A stretch of DNA of 9,795 nt from CAYUYH01 sp964449175 (GTDB taxonomy: Bacteria > Planctomycetota > Phycisphaerae > SM23-33): contig CAYUYH010000091.1 in NCBI GenBank assembly GCA_964449175.1, forward strand, positions 1 through 9,795, written 5' to 3'. Of the stretch, positions 1 to 5,885 are shown in pieces (within the stretch, counting starts at the first letter, position 1; each line of letters starts with the position of its first letter). The position numbers were made by a program, and so were the translations under genes. The notes under the pieces are model-generated. The model was not told where the DNA came from. It did no database searches and saw only the letters and a program-made list of their open reading frames with translations.

Positions 1-105
1 CTGCTAGGGGGGCCGGGCCCGGCGGCCGCTGCGCGCCCGCGGCGGGCGGTTTACGGCCGCGGCCGCGGCGTCCACGGCGCCGCGGGGGGCGCACGGAGGT
101 GGCCA
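1..105. other. GC-extreme left edge, upstream of the rnfD-like gene
   Basis: This stretch is almost entirely G and C and holds short self-complementary runs such as the GGCCGCGGCCGCGG tract near 55-68. A TAG at 5-7 could be the stop codon of a gene entering from the left, but too little sequence is present to identify it. The only functional signal I can support is the ribosome binding site GGAGGT at 95-100, five bases before the ATG at 106. I see no promoter, so the gene at 106 may be transcribed from further left as part of an operon. Confidence 0.4.
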
Positions 106-1332
106 ATGACACAGCCGCCAGCCGGCTCGCACGCCCCCGACACGCTGGTCCGCGAGCGTCGCGGCCCGCGGGCGCCGTTCCTGCATTCGCTGGAGGCCGT
201 GCGGACGGTCTACATCGTCACGGCTGCGGCGGCGTGCGCGCCACTGCTGGCGGGCGTGGTGCTGTTCGGCTGGCGAGCGGCGGTTGTCGGCGCGATGGCG
301 ATATTCTGCTGCGCGGCGTTCGAGAAGCTCTACTACCGCTGCACGTACACGCCGGCGTTGTTCGGCCGATCGCACGCGTACCTCACCGGCGTGCTGTTGG
401 CGATCACGTTGCCGGCGTTCGTGCCGTGGTACGTGCCGGTGGTGGCGGCGGCGTTCGCGGTGATCGTGGGCAAGGCAATCTTCGGCGGGGTCGGGCACTT
501 CCTGTGGCAGCCGGCGCTGGTGGGTCGGCTGGCGGTGGCGGTCATGTTCCCGGCGACGATGAACCCCGCCGCCTGGCCCGTGCTGGCGCAGAACAGGCTG
601 CTGGTGGGCGACATCCGCTACGCTCGGCATGTCGAGGACTACCACCAGTGGCGGGGCCAGGCCGCTCCGGACGATGCCGACGCCATTCTGCTCCCACGCC
701 CATCAGCCGTCCTGGCCGGCCTGACCGCCGGATCGCCGCCGGCGTACAGTTGCCTGGCATACAGGCCGCCGGAGTCAACCAGCCGCAAGCCGCCGGCGCT
801 GACCAAGCTGCCGCCGATCACCGACCTGCTGTTCGGCGCCAGGGGCGGCGCCATCGGTGAGACGTGTGTGGTGGTCATAGTCATTGGCGGGCTGTACCTG
901 GTCTACCGAGGATATGCCAAGTGGCAGCTGATGTTCTCGATCGTCCTGGCGGCCGCGGTCGTGGCCGGTATCGCCCCGATACGCCTGGCCGGCGGAGCCC
1001 AGCAATCCCGAACGCTATGGTGGCCGATGTTCGCCGAGGGCGGCGACGTGGGGCTGGCCTACGTGGCGTATCAGTTGCTCAGCGGGGAGCTGATCCTCGC
1101 GGCTGTGTTCCTGGCCACGGAGATGACCAGCAGGCCGGTGACGACCGGCGGGCAGGTGCTCTTCGGCGTCGGCGTCGGCGCGATCGGCATGGTGCTGAAG
1201 CTGTACGTCCAGGTGCCGATCCCGTTCTTCATGGCCGTGCTCGCGATGAACACGCTGACGCCGACCATAGACTCGATATGGCGGCCGAGGTCGTTCGCCC
1301 GGGGATGGTCGCCCCCCTCGATCGCGTGCTGA
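106..1332 (+). CDS. rnfD: NqrB/RnfD-family membrane subunit (RnfABCDGE-type electron transport complex subunit D)
   Basis: This 408-residue integral membrane protein matches the NqrB/RnfD/RsxD family, whose members carry electrons through flavins in ion-pumping NADH:quinone or ferredoxin:NAD oxidoreductases of the inner membrane. Family marks seen are the N-terminal PFLHS segment before the first membrane helix (about 35-55), GKAIFGGVGH (122-131) followed by QPALVGR (135-141), LLFGARGGAIGET (241-253), and the C-terminal FLATEMTSRPVTTGGQ (335-350) and MNTLTPTID (381-389). About eight to ten hydrophobic helices are present and the length is slightly above the usual 320-350. The ATG at 106 is fixed by GGAGGT five bases upstream. 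The SGAT motif that normally holds covalently bound FMN should lie near residues 190-205; that segment reads DADAILLPRPSAVLAG, with no SGAT. No other rnf gene lies downstream, where a convergent gene begins. Family membership is secure; the role in a complete Rnf or Nqr complex is inferred. Confidence 0.87.
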   Translation: MTQPPAGSHAPDTLVRERRGPRAPFLHSLEAVRTVYIVTAAAACAPLLAGVVLFGWRAAVVGAMAIFCCAAFEKLYYRCTYTPALFGRSHAYLTGVLLAITLPAFVPWYVPVVAAAFAVIVGKAIFGGVGHFLWQPALVGRLAVAVMFPATMNPAAWPVLAQNRLLVGDIRYARHVEDYHQWRGQAAPDDADAILLPRPSAVLAGLTAGSPPAYSCLAYRPPESTSRKPPALTKLPPITDLLFGARGGAIGETCVVVIVIGGLYLVYRGYAKWQLMFSIVLAAAVVAGIAPIRLAGGAQQSRTLWWPMFAEGGDVGLAYVAYQLLSGELILAAVFLATEMTSRPVTTGGQVLFGVGVGAIGMVLKLYVQVPIPFFMAVLAMNTLTPTIDSIWRPRSFARGWSPPSIAC

Positions 1333-1362
1333 CCGCGCGGGCCCGTCGCGGAGAGGCGGCAA

Positions 1363-2670
1363 CTATTCGGCGTCGGCATTGCCAGGTCGGCTTCGGCGGG
1401 CTGTCAGCCCGGCGCCCGCCGCGACGCACAGGATGGCCGTGATGGGCAGGCGGTATCGCGGCAGGCCGAACGGGCCGGGCAGCAGGGCCGAGACGATTAC
1501 CACCGCCGCCAGCAGATATGCCTCAGCCGGCATCTTCGCCCCGATCCGCCTGACCGCGCAGGCAATCGTTCCCAGGTACTGCACGGCTGTGACCATCAGC
1601 ATCGGGCCGACCAGGATAATGGCCAGCGAGTTGCCGCCGAAGTAGTGCTTCACAGCCGACGCCAGCCCCTTGCTGTGCAGCACGTCCGCCGTGCCGCGGT
1701 TGCCCTCGGTCAGCCCGGTCAGCTCCAGGACGTCCGTCGCCCCCGGCAGCAGGAAGCCCACCGTCCCCTTGGCATGCAGCTTGGCATATAGCCAGGGGTG
1801 CGAAGAGATGATGCGAATCGCCTCCTTGCGCCGAGCGGCAGCGGCCTGGCCGGGGGTCCGGTCGCGGCTGGCGCGGCGGTCCGTCTGCCGCAGCATATCG
1901 CGGGCCTCCTGGCGGCTTAGCCCCTCGGTCTCGGCGAGCACCTCGGCCGCGGCGAAGTAGTACATCCCGTCGCCGGCGAAGCTGGAGAAGCCGATGTAGT
2001 CGGCCGAGATCGCGTTGCGCACGACCCATGGCGCCGCCGCGGCGACGACGATGCCGACGAACGCGCCGGCCTTCCTCCAGCGTTGCCTGTCGGCTGTGGC
2101 CAGTATCGCCACCGCGCAGATCACGGCCATCGCCAATCCAATCGGGCGAACGTAGCAGGCGGCAGCCATCACAGCCGCCCCGGCCAGCAGCGGCCACCAC
2201 GCCTTGCTCCGCATGTGGTGGACGATCAGCACCAATGCGAGAACGAACAGCAGCGCGTACAGGCTGTCGGAAAGAATCCTTGCCGACGATGCGAGCGCCA
2301 GCGGCGAGACCGCCTGCAAGGCGGCGGCGATCAGCCCGGCACGCTCGTTGACCAGCATCCAGCCCAGCAGGAACGTCAGATGCACGAGGGCGATGTCCAG
2401 GACCATCTGAACCGCCAGCGTCGCCCGCCACCACGACTCGCCGAACGTCGCCGCCGCAGCCAAACAGGCCGGATAGCCCGGCGTGCGGAAGATCTCCGCC
2501 CGCCCGTTACGCTGGAAGCCTTCCTCCTGGATCAGCGACGACGACAGCTCGATGTAGTCGCGCGAATCGCCCGTGTATGTTCTCTCCTGGTGGTTCCACA
2601 CGGTTGCCAGCAGGCAGGCCCTGGCCAGCACCGCCACCAGGAGGATCACCTTGAAGGTCCGCGTCTTCAT
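1363..2670 (-). CDS. GT39-like membrane glycosyltransferase (dolichyl-phosphate-mannose mannosyltransferase superfamily)
   Basis: A 435-residue polytopic membrane protein of the PMT/ArnT-like GT-C class, which moves sugars from polyprenyl-phosphate carriers to acceptors on the outer face of the membrane. The expected order is visible: a first helix (about 7-26), a periplasmic loop with TGDSRDYIEL (33-42) in which Asp35 is the likely catalytic base, EIFRTPGYP (59-67), helices around 85-105, 112-130 and 138-152, SARILSDSLYALLF (129-142), a YVRP turn (173-176), PWVVRN (214-219), and FGLPRYRLPI (401-410) before a last helix. Sugar donor and acceptor cannot be read from sequence. In-frame starts exist at 2709, 2682 and 2670. 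I chose the ATG at 2670 because a likely promoter (TTGTGT, 17-base spacer, TAGGAT) covers 2681-2709 and would exclude the other two. The gene is convergent with the rnfD-like gene (30-base gap) and divergent from queE. Confidence 0.88.
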   Translation of the reverse strand: MKTRTFKVILLVAVLARACLLATVWNHQERTYTGDSRDYIELSSSLIQEEGFQRNGRAEIFRTPGYPACLAAAATFGESWWRATLAVQMVLDIALVHLTFLLGWMLVNERAGLIAAALQAVSPLALASSARILSDSLYALLFVLALVLIVHHMRSKAWWPLLAGAAVMAAACYVRPIGLAMAVICAVAILATADRQRWRKAGAFVGIVVAAAAPWVVRNAISADYIGFSSFAGDGMYYFAAAEVLAETEGLSRQEARDMLRQTDRRASRDRTPGQAAAARRKEAIRIISSHPWLYAKLHAKGTVGFLLPGATDVLELTGLTEGNRGTADVLHSKGLASAVKHYFGGNSLAIILVGPMLMVTAVQYLGTIACAVRRIGAKMPAEAYLLAAVVIVSALLPGPFGLPRYRLPITAILCVAAGAGLTARRSRPGNADAE

Positions 2671-2680
2671 AGCCGGGGAC

Positions 2681-2709
2681 ATCCTATCCCGCGGCGGGCC
2701 AGCACACAA
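2681..2709 (-). promoter_or_regulatory. Candidate sigma-70 promoter of the GT39-like gene
   Basis: On the minus strand TTGTGT (2704-2709) is followed by exactly 17 bases and TAGGAT (2681-2686). The -10 matches four of six consensus positions and the -35 matches three. Transcription would begin near 2673-2675, leaving only a few bases before the ATG at 2670. The gene has no convincing Shine-Dalgarno sequence, which fits a very short leader. Prediction from pattern only. Confidence 0.42.
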
Positions 2710-2770
2710 CGGCCAGGGTCGCCGGCAGTTGCGGCGGCAGACGGATCATGCACCGCAGCCGCGGCACGGT

Positions 2771-2776
2771 TAGAAT
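2771..2776 (+). promoter_or_regulatory. Candidate -10 element of a leaderless queE transcript
   Basis: TAGAAT at 2771-2776 is a good -10 hexamer (five of six consensus positions). Seven bases separate it from the queE ATG at 2784, so transcription would start at or within a base of the A of the ATG. No -35 match is seen at the right distance and no Shine-Dalgarno sequence precedes the ATG. This is the usual look of leaderless promoters in several bacterial phyla; its use here is inferred. Confidence 0.42.
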
Positions 2777-2783
2777 GGCGCCC

Positions 2784-3428
2784 ATGAGCGAGCTGAAGGT
2801 CAGCGAGATCCTGCTCACGATCCAGGGCGAGGGCACGCGAGCGGGCCTGCCCTGCACGCTGGTGCGACTGACCGGCTGCAACCTGGAATGTAGCTGGTGC
2901 GACACGCCGTACGCCCGCACGGGCGGCGAGCCGATGAGCGCTGAGCAGATTGTCGCCCGCGTCGAGCAGCTTGGCTGCCCGCTCGTCGAGGTCACCGGCG
3001 GCGAACCGCTCACCCAGCCGGCGGCGTCGGAGCTGCTGACCGCGCTGTGCGACCGCGGCTGGACCACGCTGCTGGAGACGAACGGCTCGCTCGACATCTC
3101 GGTCGTGGACAAGCGCGTCGTGAAGATCGTGGACTTCAAATGTCCGTCCAGCGGGCAGCAGGAGATGAACTGCTGGGCGAACGTCTCAGCCCTGGCGGCC
3201 GGCGACGAAGTGAAGTTCGTCCTGGCCGACCGCGCCGACTATGACTACGCGGCCGAGAAGCTGGCGAGCTATGACCTCGCCGGCAGGTGCCGGGTCAGCT
3301 TCTCGCCGGCGGCGGGCCGGCTTGCGCCGGCGGAGCTGGCGCGCTGGATTCTGGCCGATGGGCTACCCGTGCGCCTGGGCCTGCAACTGCACAAGATAAT
3401 CTGGCCTGGACGGGACCGCGGCGTGTAG
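2784..3428 (+). CDS. queE: 7-carboxy-7-deazaguanine synthase (QueE, radical SAM)
   Basis: QueE uses a [4Fe-4S] cluster, S-adenosylmethionine and Mg2+ to contract the ring of 6-carboxy-tetrahydropterin to 7-carboxy-7-deazaguanine, the committed step to queuosine in tRNA. The 214-residue protein has the family's normal length and marks: TIQGEG (12-17), the cluster motif GCNLECSWCD with Cys32, Cys36 and Cys39 in CX3CX2C spacing, TGGEP (71-75), LLETNGS (96-102), VDFKCPSSG (116-124), FSPAAGRL (173-180) and the C-terminal GLQLHKIIWPGRDRGV. In-frame ATGs occur at 2748 and 2775, but MSELKVSEI at 2784 gives the normal family N-terminus and sits seven bases after a -10-like TAGAAT. There is no Shine-Dalgarno sequence. 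The product of QueD, encoded 156 bases downstream on the same strand, is the QueE substrate. queC and queF are not in the window. Confidence 0.96.
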   Translation: MSELKVSEILLTIQGEGTRAGLPCTLVRLTGCNLECSWCDTPYARTGGEPMSAEQIVARVEQLGCPLVEVTGGEPLTQPAASELLTALCDRGWTTLLETNGSLDISVVDKRVVKIVDFKCPSSGQQEMNCWANVSALAAGDEVKFVLADRADYDYAAEKLASYDLAGRCRVSFSPAAGRLAPAELARWILADGLPVRLGLQLHKIIWPGRDRGV

Positions 3429-3441
3429 GATCGGCACATAC

Positions 3442-3476
3442 GATTGCGGATTGCGGATTGCGGATTGCGAATTGTG
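3442..3476. repeat. Tandem heptamer repeat (GATTGCG)n between queE and queD
   Basis: Four perfect consecutive copies of GATTGCG occupy 3442-3469, followed by a decayed copy AATTGTG at 3470-3476. The run begins 13 bases after the queE stop codon and is AT-richer than its surroundings. From general familiarity, similar heptamer runs turn up between genes in several GC-rich bacterial lineages; I cannot verify copy number elsewhere in this genome. Confidence 0.9.
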
Positions 3477-3541
3477 GTGGCCGGTCAGTGACCCGCCTGC
3501 TGACCTGAGAACGTGTCGGAGAGTCGAGCTGCGCAAGACAT

Positions 3542-3561
3542 CCCCTCGCCGCGGCGAGGGG
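3542..3561. repeat. Perfect 20-base palindrome upstream of queD
   Basis: CCCCTCGCCG at 3542-3551 is followed immediately by its exact reverse complement CGGCGAGGGG at 3552-3561. The palindrome lies 23 bases before the queD ATG. As RNA it would form a very stable stem, but there is no T-run after it on either strand, so it is not a standard intrinsic terminator. It could be an operator for a dimeric protein, an mRNA structure, or part of a dispersed repeat. Confidence 0.7.
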
Positions 3562-3584
3562 CTTCCTAGCCGATCGCGGGACAT

Positions 3585-3947
3585 ATGAACTCAGAGGTCA
3601 TCAAGACATTTCGGTTTGAGGCGGCACACTCGCTGCCGAGCGCGCCCGCCGGGCACAAGTGCCGCGACATTCACGGCCACGGATACCGCGTCGACGTGCA
3701 CGTGACCGGGCCGGTGGACGAGCAGGCCGGCTGGGTGATCGACTTCGGCCAGATCAAGCAGGCGGTCGAGCCGGTGGTGGGCGAGCTTGACCACCGCCTG
3801 CTGAACGACGTGCCCGGCCTGCCGAACTCCACCAGCGAATGGGTCGCGCGATTCATCTTCGATCGCGTCAAGGCCGCTCTGCCGGGTCTGTCGGCCGTGG
3901 CCGTGTGGGAGTCCGACACCGCCCGCGCCATCTACAGGGGCGAGTAG
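3585..3947 (+). CDS. queD: 6-carboxy-5,6,7,8-tetrahydropterin synthase (QueD / PTPS family)
   Basis: QueD converts 7,8-dihydroneopterin triphosphate to 6-carboxy-tetrahydropterin, the substrate of QueE, so it works one step before the gene just upstream. The 120-residue length is typical. Zinc ligands are His15 (AAHSL) and His30 and His32 (DIHGHGY). The catalytic cysteine is Cys26 in GHKCRD, the QueD-type arrangement. The Asp-His pair is Asp69-His70 in ELDHRLLND. NSTSEW (81-86) corresponds to the conserved PT-x-E segment, and Glu109 in VWESDTARAIY is the pterin-anchoring glutamate. The ATG at 3585 gives the expected N-terminus, but no Shine-Dalgarno sequence precedes it. Whether it is cotranscribed with queE is uncertain, because a heptamer repeat and a strong palindrome lie in the 156-base gap. 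Confidence 0.96.
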   Translation: MNSEVIKTFRFEAAHSLPSAPAGHKCRDIHGHGYRVDVHVTGPVDEQAGWVIDFGQIKQAVEPVVGELDHRLLNDVPGLPNSTSEWVARFIFDRVKAALPGLSAVAVWESDTARAIYRGE

Positions 3948-4000
3948 TCCGTCCCGCCGGCGCACTACGCCGGGCGCCGCAGCGGCATTTGGCGAGATGG

Positions 4001-4030
4001 CGGCCACGTGAATCGGGGCCGCCGTGGCCG
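4001..4030. repeat. Hairpin-forming inverted repeat between queD and the methyltransferase gene
   Basis: CGGCCACG (4001-4008) pairs with CGTGGCCG (4023-4030) around a 14-base loop. No T-run follows, so a terminator role is not supported. The rest of the 123-base gap between 3948 and 4070 shows no promoter I would defend. Confidence 0.3.
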
Positions 4031-4070
4031 GAACGATAGAACAGTCCCCGCATCACCAGGAGGGTGGGCA

Positions 4071-4760
4071 ATGCTGCCGCTGCTACGAAGGTTGCTGATG
4101 GCGATTCACCCGGAAGGCATCCCCGGCCCCTGCGCGATTCTCTACGACGCGCTCGCTCGCAGCAGCGTCTTCCAGCGGCATTATGAGCTGGTCGCGCAGG
4201 ACATCGCCGCTCACTGTCGCAGCGGCAGGCTGCTGGATGTCGGGACTGGCCCGGGGCGACTTCTTCTCACGATCCACGGGCAGGCGCCCGATCTCCAGCT
4301 CACCGGACTGGACGTCTCCGCCGCCATGGTCCGCCTGGCCCGTAGGAATCTCTCGCAGAGCGGCCCCGGGCAAGTCATCAAAGTTGTGGAGGCCTCGGTA
4401 TCGAAGATGCCATTCCCGGACGCCGCCTTCGACTTGGTCGTCAGCACAGGTTCGCTGCACCACTGGAAAGACCCGATCCGTGCACTGAACGAGTGCTACC
4501 GGGTGCTGAGGGACGGCGGCTGCGCACTGATCTACGACCTTGTGAATCCCCTGCCGCCTGAGGTCAGTGAGGCAGGTAACGGGCAGTTGGGCAGATGCCG
4601 GATGTGGCTGCTCTGGCTGCACAGCTTTGAAGAGCCGTTCCGAAGCCAGCAGGAGATGGCGGAACTCGCCTCCGACAGCCTCTTCGGCGGCGGCGAGACC
4701 AGGTTCGTCGGCGTGCTCTGCTGTTTGGTCATGCGGAAAGGGCTCCAGGCACAGCCCTAG
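4071..4760 (+). CDS. Class I SAM-dependent methyltransferase (Methyltransf_11 / UbiE-like fold)
   Basis: The 229-residue protein is a Rossmann-fold methyltransferase using S-adenosylmethionine; its substrate is not evident. Motif I is LLDVGTGPG (54-62), the acidic end of strand 2 is GLDVS (79-83), and the post-II and motif IV region runs from MPFPDAAFDLVVS (113-125) to LHHWKDP (129-135), followed by RVLRDGG (144-150), where the strand before motif VI begins. The start at 4071 is decided by AGGAGGG at 4058-4064, six bases upstream; the reading frame is open further up to an ATG at 4008 but without such a site. The C-terminal third, with paired tryptophans around 179-183, is not a family signature I recognise. 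It lies 123 bases after queD on the same strand and is convergent with nadC (23-base gap). A link to tRNA modification is possible only by neighbourhood. Confidence 0.9.
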   Translation: MLPLLRRLLMAIHPEGIPGPCAILYDALARSSVFQRHYELVAQDIAAHCRSGRLLDVGTGPGRLLLTIHGQAPDLQLTGLDVSAAMVRLARRNLSQSGPGQVIKVVEASVSKMPFPDAAFDLVVSTGSLHHWKDPIRALNECYRVLRDGGCALIYDLVNPLPPEVSEAGNGQLGRCRMWLLWLHSFEEPFRSQQEMAELASDSLFGGGETRFVGVLCCLVMRKGLQAQP

Positions 4761-4783
4761 CTGGGGCAATGCGGGGGGTCTTC

Positions 4784-5680
4784 CTAGACGACCTCGATAT
4801 CGAGCGCGATATCGACCGCGGCGGCTGAGTGCGTCAACGCGCCGATCGCGATCCGCTCCACGCCGGCGTCAGCCACCTCTCGGACGTTCCCCAGCGTGAT
4901 CCCGCCCGACGCCTCCAGGCCGATCCGGTCGCGAAGCCCGGCGGCGTCGCGCATGGCCACCGCCTCGCGGAGCTGGTCAAGCGACATGTTGTCCAGCAGT
5001 ATGATGTCCACCGGCAAGGTGAGGGCAACGGTGAACTGCTCCAGCGTGTCCACCTCCAGCTCGATGAAGGCATGATCGCCGAGGTGCGGTCGCAGGCGGG
5101 CGAGTTCCCTGCCCAGTGAGTTGATGGGGTCCTGCCCCTCCGCGCGGGCCAGCACGGCCAGGTGGTTGTCCTTGACCAGCACGGCGTCGTATAGGCCCCT
5201 GCGGTGGTTCCTGCCGCCGCCTGCGCGGACGGCGAACTTCTCCAGCTCGCGCCAGCCGGGCGTGGTCTTGCGCGTGTCGTATATCTCGGCGGCCGTGCCC
5301 TCCACGGCCTGGACGTACTCCCTGGTCGTCGTCGCCACTCCGGACAGCCGCTGGAGGAAGTTCAGCGCGACCCTCTCGGCGGCCATCATCGCCCTTGCCG
5401 GGCCACGCCAGACGGCCAGCACCTCGCCGCCTTCGACAACCTGGCCGTCCGCGACGAGCTTCTCGCTGCGCAGCTCGCCGTCGTAGGCGGCGGCGATCGG
5501 CTCCAGCAGGCCCACGCCACAAACGACCGCCGGCTGACGGGCCACGAACCGCCCCGTCGCCAGCACCCCACGCGGCAGGATCGCGCTGGTTACGTCGCCG
5601 CTGCCCAGATCCTCGTCGCGGGCCATCTCCAGCAGCCGCCAGAGGTTCGCCCGCTCACGCTTTCCAGGAACCGTGGCCAT
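4784..5680 (-). CDS. nadC: Nicotinate-nucleotide pyrophosphorylase, carboxylating (quinolinate phosphoribosyltransferase)
   Basis: NadC joins quinolinate and PRPP to give nicotinate mononucleotide, CO2 and pyrophosphate in de novo NAD synthesis (EC 2.4.2.19), in the cytoplasm. The 298-residue protein is of normal length and carries the family pattern: DEDLGSGDVTS (22-32), AERVALNFLQRLSGVAT (101-117), DTRKTTPGWRELEKFAVRAG (135-154), GGRNHR (155-160), Lys170 and His173 in VLVKDNH, ELEVDT (207-212), ILLDNM (227-232), EASGGITLGN (256-265) and GVERIAIGALTHSA (273-286). Basic residues in the 103-173 segment form the phosphoribosyl and carboxylate pocket in known structures. I prefer the ATG at 5680 (GAGAGGG-like sequence lies upstream) over a GTG at 5686 that adds two residues. 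It stands alone; nadA and nadB are not in the window. No good promoter is seen upstream on the minus strand. Confidence 0.96.
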   Translation of the reverse strand: MATVPGKRERANLWRLLEMARDEDLGSGDVTSAILPRGVLATGRFVARQPAVVCGVGLLEPIAAAYDGELRSEKLVADGQVVEGGEVLAVWRGPARAMMAAERVALNFLQRLSGVATTTREYVQAVEGTAAEIYDTRKTTPGWRELEKFAVRAGGGRNHRRGLYDAVLVKDNHLAVLARAEGQDPINSLGRELARLRPHLGDHAFIELEVDTLEQFTVALTLPVDIILLDNMSLDQLREAVAMRDAAGLRDRIGLEASGGITLGNVREVADAGVERIAIGALTHSAAAVDIALDIEVV

Positions 5681-5764
5681 ATCCACCTACCCTCTTCACC
5701 AAGAGCATAATGCGGCCGGGGCCGGATGAAAACCCCCGCCGTGCGATGATTTGTCAGCTCGTCC

Positions 5765-5793
5765 TTGACTGCTAAGGTATTGAAATGTATGAT
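5765..5793 (+). promoter_or_regulatory. Near-consensus sigma-70 promoter of the PEP-CTERM protease gene
   Basis: TTGACT (5765-5770, five of six -35 positions) and TATGAT (5788-5793, five of six -10 positions) are separated by exactly 17 bases in a locally AT-richer patch. Transcription would start near 5800, giving a leader of about 85 bases before the GTG at 5886. It is the best promoter in the window and suggests housekeeping-sigma expression. Confidence 0.68.
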
Positions 5794-5841
5794 CTAAGCG
5801 GAGGGCAGAGGCAGAAAGAGGCTCTCGTTGCGCCCGGCCGA

Positions 5842-5878
5842 CTCCGTGGCGAGACGGCGGGGCTGCATAAACGCGGAG
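5842..5878 (+). promoter_or_regulatory. Possible Shine-Dalgarno-sequestering hairpin in the protease leader
   Basis: CTCCGT at 5842-5847 can pair with GCGGAG at 5873-5878 (five Watson-Crick pairs plus one G-U). The right arm covers most of the ribosome binding site GGAGGG (5875-5880) of the gene at 5886. If it forms, the hairpin would reduce translation. I could not fit the leader to any riboswitch class I know. Confidence 0.3.
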
Positions 5879-5885
5879 GGAGCCG

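Noticed and set aside
4..645. Long minus-strand open frame of 213 codons
   Set aside because: It lies antisense to the rnfD-like gene; its translation is Arg/His/Ala-rich low complexity with no family motif. Such shadows are expected at this GC content.
99..860. Plus-strand open frame of 253 codons overlapping the rnfD-like start
   Set aside because: It is the neighbouring frame of a gene with clear family motifs and gives an Arg/Gly/Ala-rich sequence without recognisable domains.
1523..2434. Minus-strand open frame of 303 codons inside the glycosyltransferase gene
   Set aside because: It is a frame-shifted shadow of the GT39-like gene, without membrane segments or motifs.
3442..3476. CRISPR-like array
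   Set aside because: The units are seven bases long and contiguous with no spacers.
2784..4760. Complete queuosine operon including the methyltransferase
   Set aside because: queC, queF, tgt and queA are absent and the gaps of 156 and 123 bases contain repeats and hairpins, so a single operon is not established.
5794..5885. Riboswitch (cyclic-di-GMP or cobalamin type) in the protease leader
   Set aside because: I looked for the conserved core sequences of these classes and could not place them; only a simple hairpin is supported.
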